Shown here one piece after another: positions 43,453-52,944 of a DNA stretch of 64,000 nucleotides (position 1 is the stretch's first letter; the number at the start of each line of letters is the position of its first letter). The notes beneath the pieces are model-generated. The model saw only the letters and a list, made by a program, of their open reading frames with translations, did not search any database and was not told the origin of the DNA. This DNA comes from Methylotenera sp. L2L1 (GTDB taxonomy: Bacteria > Pseudomonadota > Gammaproteobacteria > Burkholderiales > Methylophilaceae), in assembly GCF_000744605.1 (NCBI RefSeq), contig NZ_JQMG01000001.1:1-64000 (forward strand). The letters are read 5' to 3'. The translations under genes and the position numbers were made by a program.

Positions 43453-45663
43453 ATGATGTTTAAGAAGAAAGTTTTAGCTTCCCTAATTCCGCTGGTATTT
43501 ATACAACCAGTTTACGCAGATGAAAATAAAGAAGCGATTAAGTTAGATAAAGTGGAAGTCACAGGCATTTTGCCTGAAAAATTAGAGTCAGTACCAGGCT
43601 CTTTCGATATTGTTAGCGAAAAAGAGTTAGAGGCTAGCCGCCCTTTCTCCATTAAAGAAGCATTAGGTAACGTACCTGGTGTGAATGTTGTACAAAATGA
43701 AGATCCATTAGGTTTAGCACAAAACATTGGCATCCGCGGTATGGATCCACGCCGCACTTCACGCACACTTTTACTTGAAGATGGTATGCCGTTATTCTTA
43801 GCGCCTTATGGCGACCCTTCTTCGCACTATATCCCCATGCTTGAACGGGTTGGTCGTATTGAGGTGGTTAAAGGCTCAGGCCAAGTATTGTATGGCCCAC
43901 AAACAGTAGGTGGCATGATTAACTTTGTTAGCAAGCCAGTACCCAAAGATGGTTTTGCAGGTAGCGTATCTGCTGTGGGGGGCAATAACGATTTTTATGG
44001 CTTACATGCCAATGTTGGTTATGGTACTGACCTAGGTGGATTCATGGTCGACGCCATTAAAAAAGAAGGCGATGGTATTCGTGAGAATCACGAGTTTGAT
44101 GTAGAAGAATACACGTTAAAGGGTCAATTAAACATCACAGACCGTCAAACACTGATTGCTAAAGTTGGTTACTACAAAGAAGACTCAAATGTATCTGAAA
44201 CTGGCCTAGGTGAAGTAGACTACATCAACGATAAGTTTCAAGCACCGTCTGGCAAGAATGACTTTTTTGAGCATGAACGTAAATCTGCACAGTTACAGCA
44301 TATTTTCCAAATTGATGACAAAATGAAGTTATCGACCCAAGCGTACTATGCTGATTCGTATCGAACATCATTCCGCCAGACGGATGCACCTGGTGGTTAC
44401 GATGAAGCAAATAATGCGACTGGCATCACGGTGTTGGAACGATGTGACACACCAGGCGTGCCATTTACTGAAGATCAGGCGAATGCATGTGGTGGCCGCC
44501 ATCGCCCAAGAAGTTATAACTATTGGGGTATTGAACCTCGTTTAGACGTAAGCCATAATTTGTTTGGCATAGACAGTGATGCAGTACTTGGCTTCCGTTA
44601 TCATGAAGAAGATATCAGCCGTCAACAATACCGTGGGGATACTGCAGACTTTCAAAGCCTATCTTATGCCAAAGCCAACTCATTGGCTCGTGAAGATATA
44701 GGTATCAAAGTTGAAGCTAAATCTTACTATGCGCAAAACACGTTTCACGTAAACGACTGGGCAATCACACCTGGTGTGCGAGTTGAGGATATCCAAATTA
44801 AAACGGATATTCGTCGTGCAGGCAATGCGGTCCAAAATAATCCTGAATCAAACTCAACCAATAACCAAACGGAAGTATTGCCAGGTTTTGGTGTAGCTTG
44901 GAATGGCATTGCCAACACCACAGTCTTTGGTGGTGTGCATAAAGGCTTTGCACCACCGAGGCCAGATAGAGATTTGCGTGTAGCTGGTGCGAACACAGCT
45001 GTCGTAGATAAAACCAAACCTGAAACCAGTACCAATTGGGAAGTCGGCGTACGCTCAAACTATTTTAAAGGCGTTAATTTCTCATCAACCCTATTTCATA
45101 CTAAATTTGATGATATCGTCATCAATAATGGTGCGGGTAACTTTGTGAATGGTGGTGAATCAGCCATGTCTGGCTTAGAAGTTGGTGGCCGTATCGACTT
45201 TGGTACTATTTACAATACAACGCATAACATTTATGTGTTGGGCTCGTACACCAATACGTTCACAGCAGAATTCAAGAAAGATGGTCAGGTGGCAAGTAGC
45301 GGTATCCAAAGTGGCTCACGTTTGCCCTATGCACCTCGTCATTTAGCTTCTGTGAGCTTAGGTTATCAACATCCGGTTGGTCTGGATGCGCGTGTTGGTG
45401 TGACATACATCAGCCAGCAGGAAGTTGACGCGTTTGCTAGAGCACTTGGTCCTGTTGATGCAGCGCTTTCTGGACTCGCTGGCAACATTCCTGCATACAC
45501 ATTACTTAATGCATCTGTGAACTTTAAACCGGTAGGCTCTAAAGTGACGTACTTCGCTAGTGGCCATAACTTAGCAGACCGTGAATACTTAGCAAGCCGT
45601 GTAGATGGTATGTCTGTAGGCCGTGGCCGTCAGGTGTTTGGTGGGATTCGTTACGACTTCTAA
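43453..45663 (+). CDS. TonB-dependent outer-membrane receptor (FecA-like)
   Basis: This 736-aa receptor has a signal peptide (about 1-22), a TonB-box-like segment (DKVEVTG, 32-38), a plug domain (about 48-160, with GIRGMDPRRTSRTLLLEDG and RIEVVKGSGQVLYGPQTVGG) and a 22-strand barrel ending in the usual aromatic residue (YDF). It lacks an N-terminal STN signalling domain. It looks most like siderophore or ferric-dicitrate receptors. Because it lies between moxXY and a second mxa-like cluster and has the shared palindrome upstream, uptake of a chelated metal needed by methanol dehydrogenase is a reasonable inference, but iron or another ligand is equally possible from sequence alone. Confidence 0.92.
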   Translation: MMFKKKVLASLIPLVFIQPVYADENKEAIKLDKVEVTGILPEKLESVPGSFDIVSEKELEASRPFSIKEALGNVPGVNVVQNEDPLGLAQNIGIRGMDPRRTSRTLLLEDGMPLFLAPYGDPSSHYIPMLERVGRIEVVKGSGQVLYGPQTVGGMINFVSKPVPKDGFAGSVSAVGGNNDFYGLHANVGYGTDLGGFMVDAIKKEGDGIRENHEFDVEEYTLKGQLNITDRQTLIAKVGYYKEDSNVSETGLGEVDYINDKFQAPSGKNDFFEHERKSAQLQHIFQIDDKMKLSTQAYYADSYRTSFRQTDAPGGYDEANNATGITVLERCDTPGVPFTEDQANACGGRHRPRSYNYWGIEPRLDVSHNLFGIDSDAVLGFRYHEEDISRQQYRGDTADFQSLSYAKANSLAREDIGIKVEAKSYYAQNTFHVNDWAITPGVRVEDIQIKTDIRRAGNAVQNNPESNSTNNQTEVLPGFGVAWNGIANTTVFGGVHKGFAPPRPDRDLRVAGANTAVVDKTKPETSTNWEVGVRSNYFKGVNFSSTLFHTKFDDIVINNGAGNFVNGGESAMSGLEVGGRIDFGTIYNTTHNIYVLGSYTNTFTAEFKKDGQVASSGIQSGSRLPYAPRHLASVSLGYQHPVGLDARVGVTYISQQEVDAFARALGPVDAALSGLAGNIPAYTLLNASVNFKPVGSKVTYFASGHNLADREYLASRVDGMSVGRGRQVFGGIRYDF

Positions 45664-45709
45664 GTTTAAAAATTCGGCCACTTAATACAATTAACAGCCG
45701 ATCTGTCAA

Positions 45710-45744
45710 TGAGCGTCTAAACCCTTTAAAAGTTTAGACGCTCA
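45710..45744. terminator. Strong inverted repeat between convergent genes, probable bidirectional terminator
   Basis: TGAGCGTCTAAAC and its exact reverse complement form a 13-bp stem with a 9-nt loop, 47 bp after the TonB receptor stop and about 120 bp after the end of the convergent mxaL-like gene. There is no long T-tract, so termination strength is uncertain. Confidence 0.6.
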
Positions 45745-45864
45745 ACATTCACATTAACAACTATGGTGCATTAAAACGCTAGCCATTCAAATAATCTTGT
45801 AATAACAGCTAAAAATCATCACTATTTTTACACTATCGTCCGAGCAACTTTTCACCACAGCAAA

Positions 45865-46803
45865 CTATCGCCTTATAAAACTTGGGATGTAGGTAGATAA
45901 GATCAATATTATCGCCATCATTAAATATATCCAACGCACTGAATATGCAGTTACAAAACTAGCCGCTGGCTTCTGTTCCTGCACATACTCATAAAACTGT
46001 GGTGTATTGCTCCCTTCTATATAGCTCGCCTTAATCTCCGTGGCTAACTCTTTAAGGTGCTCATCTTCAAGCTTAGATAGATAGCGGTCATACTCTGCCG
46101 ATGCCACTTGAGGATCTGGCTCATCTTGACTAGTATCGGTATAGTTCACACCACCACCTGTACTATTATTTTCACCAGATGGCCAAAAGCCAATCCATTT
46201 ATTTAATGAGTTATAACGTGGAACAGCAACTTGCTCTTTGCCCCCTACACCAACAAATAGTACGTGTTTACCTATTTGAACACCATCTAGGTTCTGTCTA
46301 ATGGTCACATTAAGCTTTGGTGCTTCATCACCATCAGTAAAAAAAAGTAGCTTGGCTGGTGTGTTTAAAGAGTCGAATAAAGTAGCAGCAGCGCGCACGC
46401 CTATGCTTAATCGACTATCACCTTTCCACGCCATGCGCCACTCAATATGGTCTATGGTGTCGTTAAGTACATCATAGTTTTCACACACTTCTAAAGGGTT
46501 AATCAATAAGGCAACATTGTCTGATGCAAAGACTCCGACACTGATATGTGTGCCACATGGCGATGACTCTACAATTTTTGTCATTAAATGTTTCGTGTAA
46601 GCCATTCGACTGACATTCTGGTTGTTGAGCTTCACATCCTCAGCATTCATACTTTGTGAAACATCTGCCAGCAATAGATAATTATGCACTTCCTGCTTTA
46701 ATTGAATTTCTGGCTTAATTAAAGCAAGCAGTAACAGAACTGATGCCGCTATGTAAAGTACCGTTTCGTAGTTACTTCTTAACAAAATCAATAACTTACT
46801 CAT
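45865..46803 (-). CDS. MxaL-like VWA-domain membrane protein, second cluster
   Basis: A von Willebrand A domain lies between an N-terminal helix (about 14-30) and a C-terminal helix (about 290-308). The metal-binding MIDAS is intact: Asp47, Ser49 and Ser51 in DVSQS, followed by TDGDE. MxaL in the mxa operon is needed for calcium insertion in methanol dehydrogenase; this paralogue (312 aa) ends a six-gene operon with the mxaRSACKL order. The start overlaps the mxaK-like gene by 4 bp. Its target enzyme is not encoded in the operon. Confidence 0.85.
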   Translation of the reverse strand: MSKLLILLRSNYETVLYIAASVLLLLALIKPEIQLKQEVHNYLLLADVSQSMNAEDVKLNNQNVSRMAYTKHLMTKIVESSPCGTHISVGVFASDNVALLINPLEVCENYDVLNDTIDHIEWRMAWKGDSRLSIGVRAAATLFDSLNTPAKLLFFTDGDEAPKLNVTIRQNLDGVQIGKHVLFVGVGGKEQVAVPRYNSLNKWIGFWPSGENNSTGGGVNYTDTSQDEPDPQVASAEYDRYLSKLEDEHLKELATEIKASYIEGSNTPQFYEYVQEQKPAASFVTAYSVRWIYLMMAIILILSTYIPSFIRR

Positions 46804-47336
46804 GGCAATCCAATCGGTAAGTTGCTAAGTTCCATAGCGGACTGTTCTTTAAGTGCTATTTTTGTATTCTGAGCTAAAGTAGATTGCAACAAACTAAGAT
46901 TAAACTTTGCTGAACCTAGCGCTGGGTCTAACCGTAACGATTGCTCATATGCCATTTTGGCTTGCGTGTAAGCGTACCGTGCATCATCCTGCAGCGAGCC
47001 ATCGTCATTCACCCGTCGAATGAGACCTAATATAAATAAATTGTTAGCGATATTAAACTGTATTTTTGCCTGTTCACTAATAGAAGGATTAGTTTCTAAT
47101 AGTTGCCCGTATGTCTGAACCGCATGCTTATAACCTTGCTTACTCCCCTGATCATATGCTGCTGCAAACTTTTGTTGGTAAGGAAAAGTATTGTCACTAA
47201 TTTGCTGATTAGTAGATATTGCATCATTTACCAGTGATATTTTCTTATATTGGTAAGCCTCATATACAGTCCCTATCAGGCCCGTCACAAGAAGTAGTCC
47301 AAATATAAGATTACTGTTCTTTATGTATTTTGCCAT
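46800..47336 (-). CDS. MxaK-like TPR membrane protein, second cluster
   Basis: This 178-aa protein has one N-terminal helix (about 11-28) and a periplasmic TPR-like region (about 55-165: AKIQFNIANNLFILGL, AKMAYEQSLRLDPALGSAKFNLSLL). Size, topology and position between mxaC- and mxaL-like genes match MxaK. It overlaps its upstream gene by 16 bp and its downstream gene by 4 bp. The precise role of MxaK is not known. Confidence 0.82.
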   Translation of the reverse strand: MAKYIKNSNLIFGLLLVTGLIGTVYEAYQYKKISLVNDAISTNQQISDNTFPYQQKFAAAYDQGSKQGYKHAVQTYGQLLETNPSISEQAKIQFNIANNLFILGLIRRVNDDGSLQDDARYAYTQAKMAYEQSLRLDPALGSAKFNLSLLQSTLAQNTKIALKEQSAMELSNLPIGLP

Positions 47337-48301
47337 GAATGCACCCTTAAATTTTTAATGATTAATATGAGTAAGGCAAGCACCAACGCCATGATGATTA
47401 AGTTTTTTGAGTAATCATGCCCAGGTACAACCACTGTATATTGAATGACATTTTTCTCTTTTGAGTCGATATACTGCAAAGCTGCCTGTAATGTCGTTGG
47501 GTTATCCGCCTCAAATGCTTTGTACTTAATTTTAAGGCCACTAAAATACTTATGAAGCTCAAGGCTTGTGACTTCGCCCTCTCTAAATTTTTGCTTGGTG
47601 AAGATGCTGACTTGGTCTGGCTCGTGTAATACAATCCAATACAAATTGATTTTCTTCTCAGTCAGTTGCTCGGCAATTTTTTGCTTAACACGAGGGCTAA
47701 TTTTCCCTGCACCATCTGACAACAAAATCACGGCCCGAGAACCTGAGCTTTGAATCTTGTCAAACATGGCAATACCAGCAGTTACTCCAGACCCGATGTT
47801 GGTTTGATTTAGCGCTGAGCTAGTAGCTGCTTTAATGGCTGAGTGAATCGCATCTCGGTTATTTGTGATTTTTACGTTATACAACGCCGAGTTGGTAAAA
47901 CTCACCACGCCCATCATGTCGTCAGGACGCTCGTTAATAAACTTAGTAATTAGACGCCTAGCAGCCGCTGATTTAATTTCCGTGGCGACACCGCTAGTAG
48001 GATCGCCGGCAAAAGGCTTGTCCATACTTACGCTACGGTCAATCACCAATACCGTCTGCGCACCTTTACCAATCTTTTGTATTTTTCTCTCGGCTCCTTG
48101 AGGCGATGCAAGTGCAAAAATAATACTTAATATCAGTAAAGTAATGATTGCTTTAATAATGTGATTGGCAATTTCTGAAAATTTATCTTCTGGCGCTATC
48201 GCTAGCCAAGAATACATCTGGCCTTGATGGCTTTTGAGCCAAAATGGCGCAAATGCAAACGGTAACAACAGAAGAAACCATGGGTTTAGTAATGTCATCA
48301 A
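47321..48301 (-). CDS. MxaC-like VWA-domain membrane protein, second cluster
   Basis: This BatA-like protein of 326 aa has helices near the N-terminus (about 5-22 and 50-66), a VWA domain with intact MIDAS Asp88-Ser90-Ser92 (DRSVSMD), and a C-terminal helix (about 300-318). The metal site, topology and gene order match MxaC at 55198-56193. It overlaps the mxaA-like gene by 4 bp. Confidence 0.85.
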   Translation of the reverse strand: MMTLLNPWFLLLLPFAFAPFWLKSHQGQMYSWLAIAPEDKFSEIANHIIKAIITLLILSIIFALASPQGAERKIQKIGKGAQTVLVIDRSVSMDKPFAGDPTSGVATEIKSAAARRLITKFINERPDDMMGVVSFTNSALYNVKITNNRDAIHSAIKAATSSALNQTNIGSGVTAGIAMFDKIQSSGSRAVILLSDGAGKISPRVKQKIAEQLTEKKINLYWIVLHEPDQVSIFTKQKFREGEVTSLELHKYFSGLKIKYKAFEADNPTTLQAALQYIDSKEKNVIQYTVVVPGHDYSKNLIIMALVLALLILIIKNLRVHSWQNT

Positions 48302-49215
48302 ACGCCCCGTTCACAATCACGTAAGCGACGGCTTAATACCATTAAGTCAGCCATCAATTGCTCACTATTTTGGGTTTTCTGTGCAAATAGCGATTGGTTA
48401 GACTGCTCAAAAAAGGCTTCAATTTCTTTTGCAAATTTCACGAAGGCTGGATGTTTAGATAAAAACTCATTCAGTTCATTTACAAATAGATTTCCACCAT
48501 GTAATTGATTGAATGCTAGGTGCATATGGCTTAGTGCCTGCTTCTCTCCATCTTCATTACGAGGAAGTTTTTTAAGTTTTCGGTGTGCTTTTGCAAAAGC
48601 ACCGTTCATAAATGGCAACCAGCGCTTGTCTGCATTGATGTAGACTAAACCTAGTAAACCAACGATTAACATGCCTGAAAATACAAGCACTTTGTTTGCA
48701 TATGGCTTTAAATCTATCAACGTAGGCTTAAATTGCATATGCATATTTTCTCTCGCCTTAGTCATTCCTTTGGGGGCTAAAGGAGAAAACCAAAACTTCC
48801 AAGCTGGGAGATTAACCGACAGCGCCTGCGCGCCACCAGTGAGTGCAAATTTTTCTGCTGGCAACTGCAATACGCTAGGAACAAATACGGCACTGAACAC
48901 CTGATAACGTAAATCAATGCTGTACCTAATGGCCTCTTGAGAGGCCGTCTGAGTAATGCTAATTTGGCTTAACTCAACATCATTAGTTCTGGTGCCCTTC
49001 ATTGGTAATGTTTGTTGCGACAGCTGATATGGCGCTTTCACTTCCAATACAATTTTTCTGCTTAATACATCACCAACTTGTATACCGTGACTCTGTAATG
49101 GGTTACTAATACTAATGATTTTAGCTTCGGATATTTTTGATTCCTGCGCTACTGCTCCGTTAAAAATCGCAAATATCCCCAATAGCACATAACACTTGGT
49201 TTTAAAATTTTTCAT
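48298..49215 (-). CDS. MxaA-like membrane protein, second cluster
   Basis: It has a signal peptide (about 1-23), a periplasmic domain (about 25-185) containing LSRKIVLEVKAPYQL, a membrane helix (about 188-207) and a cytoplasmic tail of about 100 residues. The architecture and position match MxaA at 56222-57160, although the sequences are clearly diverged. MxaA is required for active calcium methanol dehydrogenase in other methylotrophs; the function of this copy is inferred from the operon only. Confidence 0.78.
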   Translation of the reverse strand: MKNFKTKCYVLLGIFAIFNGAVAQESKISEAKIISISNPLQSHGIQVGDVLSRKIVLEVKAPYQLSQQTLPMKGTRTNDVELSQISITQTASQEAIRYSIDLRYQVFSAVFVPSVLQLPAEKFALTGGAQALSVNLPAWKFWFSPLAPKGMTKARENMHMQFKPTLIDLKPYANKVLVFSGMLIVGLLGLVYINADKRWLPFMNGAFAKAHRKLKKLPRNEDGEKQALSHMHLAFNQLHGGNLFVNELNEFLSKHPAFVKFAKEIEAFFEQSNQSLFAQKTQNSEQLMADLMVLSRRLRDCERGV

Positions 49216-49258
49216 AGACTCTTCAATATCTTTTTTAAGGTGGATGCGAAAGCCTTAC

Positions 49259-50119
49259 TTAGCCCATAAATTGTTCAAAATACTCAGACATAGCCTCAGG
49301 ATTAAAAGCCTCACTTAGGTAAATTGGCTGGTAATCAAAGCTTGCAAATATGTTTTCCAGTTGCTCTTTACGTTCCATAAAGGCCGCTTCAAACTGTTTT
49401 CTCACAGAGTCTCTAAAGAAAATACTACGGCACATCCCAGTTTCAGGATCTAGCATGTTGCCAAATCCAAACTTAGGCAGTTTTTTATATTCCTGATCAT
49501 CCCAAAGCACTACTGGGACAACTTGGTGAACCGACATCGCATTAAGCGCCTGCTCAAGCAACTCTATAGGCATATGAAAATCAGAAATCCAAAAGACCAA
49601 CCCGCGATGTTGACTAAGGTATTGTGGCACGGCGAGTATGCCATCAGCGCCTATATGCATTTTTTTATAATTTTTCAACTGATCGATCAATTCAAAAGAT
49701 TGATAGACGTGATGACTTAAAGGCAAGGTGAGGTCTTCAAGCACTTCATGGTTGTATCCTATGAAGCTAAATACATCTCCAGCATTAAAAGCTGAATAGG
49801 CTACAGATGCAGCTACTTCCATCGCCAAATCAAGCTTACGCACATGTCCTTTAAACTGCATTGAACTAGAGCAGTCACATACAGCAAAAATCGGCGTCGT
49901 ATTATCCTGATTGAAAAGCTTAACTTGTATTTGCTCATAAGGGTCACGCAGCGTCTGCCGCAAATCCATGCGTCTAGCATCAGGATGATCAATCAGTGAA
50001 ACATTACCCCTATACTCAAACCCTAGTCCGCGCTGTGAGCCTCGGTGGTCTCCAGCATGAATGCTGCTGGATTTCCATGGAATTTGATAAGAAAAAGGTT
50101 TGGCGTATGCTGGAATCAT
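49259..50119 (-). CDS. MxaS-like DUF58/VWA protein, second cluster
   Basis: This soluble, cytoplasmic VWA/DUF58-type protein of 286 aa carries Asp82-Ser84-Ser86 (DCSSS) at exactly the same residue numbers as in MxaS (57160-58023). Other shared motifs are RGN..L.D.P..RR.DLR near the N-terminus and the ISDFHM segment. It overlaps the MoxR-like ATPase gene by 4 bp. MoxR ATPases and VWA proteins commonly act together in cofactor or metal insertion. Confidence 0.87.
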   Translation of the reverse strand: MIPAYAKPFSYQIPWKSSSIHAGDHRGSQRGLGFEYRGNVSLIDHPDARRMDLRQTLRDPYEQIQVKLFNQDNTTPIFAVCDCSSSMQFKGHVRKLDLAMEVAASVAYSAFNAGDVFSFIGYNHEVLEDLTLPLSHHVYQSFELIDQLKNYKKMHIGADGILAVPQYLSQHRGLVFWISDFHMPIELLEQALNAMSVHQVVPVVLWDDQEYKKLPKFGFGNMLDPETGMCRSIFFRDSVRKQFEAAFMERKEQLENIFASFDYQPIYLSEAFNPEAMSEYFEQFMG

Positions 50120-51159
50120 GCTGCTTTAGCCTGTGCTGGCACCGCCACAGTGCTTAATATCTGCGTTGTAAACTCACGCGCTAACTGCGTTCTTCGATTT
50201 TCATACATAGAGTTAAACACCAACCTATGTGCAATCAACTCATGGAACACAGCATGGATATCTTCAGGATATAAACTATCGCGATTCATCAGCCAAGCAT
50301 TGACACGTGCTGCCTTAAGTAACATACCCATGCCTCTAGGGCTTGCACCTGTATGTACTAAACGATTGACATCAACGCTATCCATTTTGATGCCGTATTT
50401 AGCTGGTGATTGTGTTGATTCCCATAAATCGATTGCGTAATCCTCTAAGGTTGGACTTGATTTAATATGACTTTGCAGGATGTCTGAAAAATTATTAAGC
50501 TGATCAAACTGCAGTACATTAGACGCTACTTGCTTAGTCAGATTTTCCGCATGCTGGAACTTCACGTTAAACATGAGTGATTTTCTTAATTCACGATCTT
50601 CAGGAATCTCAATCGGAATTTCCATCATAAAACGGTCACGTGCTGCAGATGGAATTTCAAAGGTTTCATTTTTCTCTACTTGATTACGGTCTGCAAACAC
50701 CACCATGTGCGGCAAACGGTACTCTTTCTTAAACGCACTGATGTGTCGTTCAGCCATGACGCGCAACATAAGCGCATGTACTTGAGGCCTAGCCCGGTTT
50801 ATTTCATTAAAGAAAAAAACAGATAGGTTCTCACCTGCGCGTAACAAAGGACCTTCATCAATTTTAGGTCTTCCGTCTTCGCCTAAATAGGTGTGATAGA
50901 TTAAGTCATTAGGCATCAAATCTACAGTGCCTTCAATACGCTCATAAGCACCGCCAATACATCGTGCAATAGACTGCAATAATGTCGTCTTCCCTACACC
51001 AACCCCACCCTCCAGTAACACATGACCACGCGCAAAAATAGCAATATTCATTAACCTAATGGCTTTATCTTGGCCTACGATAACTTTTTTAACTTCATTT
51101 TCCAGCTTTAAAGCATGATTACGCCAGTCTGATAATTGATGATCTAGTGGTGGTGACAT
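50116..51159 (-). CDS. MxaR/MoxR-like AAA+ ATPase, second cluster
   Basis: This MoxR-family AAA+ chaperone has Walker A GGVGVGKTT, Walker B VFFFNEINRARPQ, and the family motifs PHMVVFADRNQVE and ASPRGMGMLL. The start is moved to the ATG at 51159, which has AAGGAA with 6-nt spacing; the frame extends 39 bp further without support. It is the first gene of the second RSACKL set and is divergent from a MocR regulator across about 280 bp containing inverted repeats. It probably drives a metal-insertion machine for a quinoprotein. Confidence 0.9.
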   Translation of the reverse strand: MSPPLDHQLSDWRNHALKLENEVKKVIVGQDKAIRLMNIAIFARGHVLLEGGVGVGKTTLLQSIARCIGGAYERIEGTVDLMPNDLIYHTYLGEDGRPKIDEGPLLRAGENLSVFFFNEINRARPQVHALMLRVMAERHISAFKKEYRLPHMVVFADRNQVEKNETFEIPSAARDRFMMEIPIEIPEDRELRKSLMFNVKFQHAENLTKQVASNVLQFDQLNNFSDILQSHIKSSPTLEDYAIDLWESTQSPAKYGIKMDSVDVNRLVHTGASPRGMGMLLKAARVNAWLMNRDSLYPEDIHAVFHELIAHRLVFNSMYENRRTQLAREFTTQILSTVAVPAQAKAA

Positions 51160-51440
51160 GAGTATTCCTTTGCTAACCATTGTTGTTAAAAGGTTCAATC
51201 AATAGAACCAAGCTATCTGCTACATGACTTTTAAGCCATGCTGTAACAAGTAGTGAATACAATGTAACAGAATGTAAAAGTCAATAAACCATCCAGTTTA
51301 AATAACCTAACTGGTCCAGTAAAATTTAGAGTTACAATGTGGTTTAGATCAACCAGATTTTAAAAAAGATAGGTTCAATACAACCATTTTTGGATTTTCA
51401 TCATGCGTTGTTCGCTAATTTATGTTGAAAAGGAGAGGAA
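51160..51440. promoter_or_regulatory. Divergent region between mxaR-like gene and MocR regulator with inverted repeats
   Basis: CCAGTT at 51293-51298 and AACTGG at 51309-51314 form an inverted repeat with a 10-bp spacer. The latter continues as ACTGGTCCAGT, itself palindromic (51310-51320). Upstream are direct repeats of TGTAAC (about 51242, 51264) and TGTAAA (51274). MocR regulators typically bind direct or inverted repeats in such shared promoters. AGGAGAGG precedes the MocR start. Confidence 0.5.
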
Positions 51441-52907
51441 ATGCTTCGCTCATGGAGTCTTAATTTAACAATTACGAGCACGTCTGGTGTAGCCGTATAT
51501 TTGCAAATAGCGCAGCAAATCATTGATGAAATCCAACGAGGCCGGCTTGTGCCGTCAACGGCAATGCCAGGCACAAGAGATTTATCTGAAAAGCTAAAGG
51601 TGAATAGAAAAACTGTTGTGCTGGCATATGATGAATTGATCGCTCAGGGCTGGCTTACCACCCAAAGCAGAAGGGGTACTTTTGTTTCTGCTGACTTACC
51701 TAACTTCACTGCCCTGGAAAGTGCTAATCAAGTAAGCGACAAGTTAGCTTCTAACTTGGAAGATACAATAGATTCGCAAACTTTATATCATACATCTTCT
51801 GCTGGTACGATTGATTTCAACGATGGCATTCCAGATACACGTTTGATTCCTTGCGAGACTCTTTCGCGCGTATTTAGACATATATTACTAGGCTCCAAAA
51901 AAGCCAATAAGCTTGGGTATGGTGACCCAAGAGGCAACATACGATTACGCCAAGCAATTGCTACCATGCTCAATATGGAAAGAGGTCTTAATGTTGATGA
52001 TGATAAGGTGTGTATTACACGTGGTAGCCAAATGGGTATCTTTTTGGCGGCTCGCATTTTAACCAAGCATGATGATTATGTCGTTGTGGAAGATTTAAGT
52101 TACCCGCCAGCAAGGGAAGCATTCCAGTCTTGCGGCGCAAGAATCTTGACTGTAGGTCAGGATAAATACGGCATAGACGTGGTTGCACTTGAAAAGCTGT
52201 GCAAAATGTATCCCATTAAAGCCATTTACGTCACCCCTCACCATCAGTTTCCAACCACTGTCATTATGACTGCAGAGCGCAGACTAAAACTACTCATGCT
52301 TGCTAAGCAGTATGACTTCACGATTGTAGAGGATGACTACGACCACGAATTTCACTTTTTGCATCGCCCCGTATTTCCACTTGCAAGCACCAATCACGCA
52401 GATAGAGTTGTCTACGTGGGGTCACTATCAAAAGTACTTGCGCCCGGGTTGCGAGTTGGCTATCTAGTCGCATCAAAAGCATTTATTGATCGGTGTGCAC
52501 ATGAGGTGATGTTGATTGATAGACAAGGGAACTCGATTACCGAGTTAGCGGTTGCAGAACTGATGATGTCAGGTGAGATAAAACGGCATATTCGCAGAAC
52601 ATTTAAAATTTATAACGAACGTCGCAATGTCTTAATGAATCTAGTTAGTAGCCAGTTAAGTGATTTTGTAAATTTTGATGAGCCCAGTGGAGGGCTTGCA
52701 CTCTGGTTACGCCTTAATAGCGGCTTAAATATAAACGACTTGGAGAAAAGCGCGTTAAATAAGAACGTACGCATTCTACCCGGTACGCTTTTCTCAGCGT
52801 CAGCTAAAGAGGTACATGCCATTAGACTTGGTTTTGGTAGTCTAGATGTTAAGGAGTTGGAGCTAGGCATTAAAAAATTACGTGATGCTTTTTGTGAGAA
52901 ACTCTAA
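51441..52907 (+). CDS. MocR-type transcriptional regulator (GntR HTH plus aminotransferase domain)
   Basis: The N-terminal winged helix (about 15-88: LSEKLKVNRKTVVLAYDELIAQGWL) is followed by an aminotransferase class I fold (about 120-485). PLP-binding features are present, with Lys331 in SLSKVLAPGLRVGYL and EDDYDHEF upstream. Members sense PLP or amino-compound ligands (GabR, PdxR). The gene is divergent from the second mxaRSACKL set, so it may control that set or itself. No vitamin B6, taurine or GABA gene is adjacent, so the ligand is unknown. Confidence 0.92.
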   Translation: MLRSWSLNLTITSTSGVAVYLQIAQQIIDEIQRGRLVPSTAMPGTRDLSEKLKVNRKTVVLAYDELIAQGWLTTQSRRGTFVSADLPNFTALESANQVSDKLASNLEDTIDSQTLYHTSSAGTIDFNDGIPDTRLIPCETLSRVFRHILLGSKKANKLGYGDPRGNIRLRQAIATMLNMERGLNVDDDKVCITRGSQMGIFLAARILTKHDDYVVVEDLSYPPAREAFQSCGARILTVGQDKYGIDVVALEKLCKMYPIKAIYVTPHHQFPTTVIMTAERRLKLLMLAKQYDFTIVEDDYDHEFHFLHRPVFPLASTNHADRVVYVGSLSKVLAPGLRVGYLVASKAFIDRCAHEVMLIDRQGNSITELAVAELMMSGEIKRHIRRTFKIYNERRNVLMNLVSSQLSDFVNFDEPSGGLALWLRLNSGLNINDLEKSALNKNVRILPGTLFSASAKEVHAIRLGFGSLDVKELELGIKKLRDAFCEKL

Positions 52908-52944
52908 TCTGATAGTCCCAAACAATTAGGAGCAATCAGATTAG
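52904..52944. other. Inverted repeat after the MocR gene
   Basis: CTAATCTGAT and ATCAGATTAG form a perfect 10-bp inverted repeat with a 21-nt loop, overlapping the MocR stop codon. There is no T-tract. It lies between convergent genes (MocR and mxaD) and may act in factor-dependent termination. The rest of the gap to 53133 shows nothing. Confidence 0.4.
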
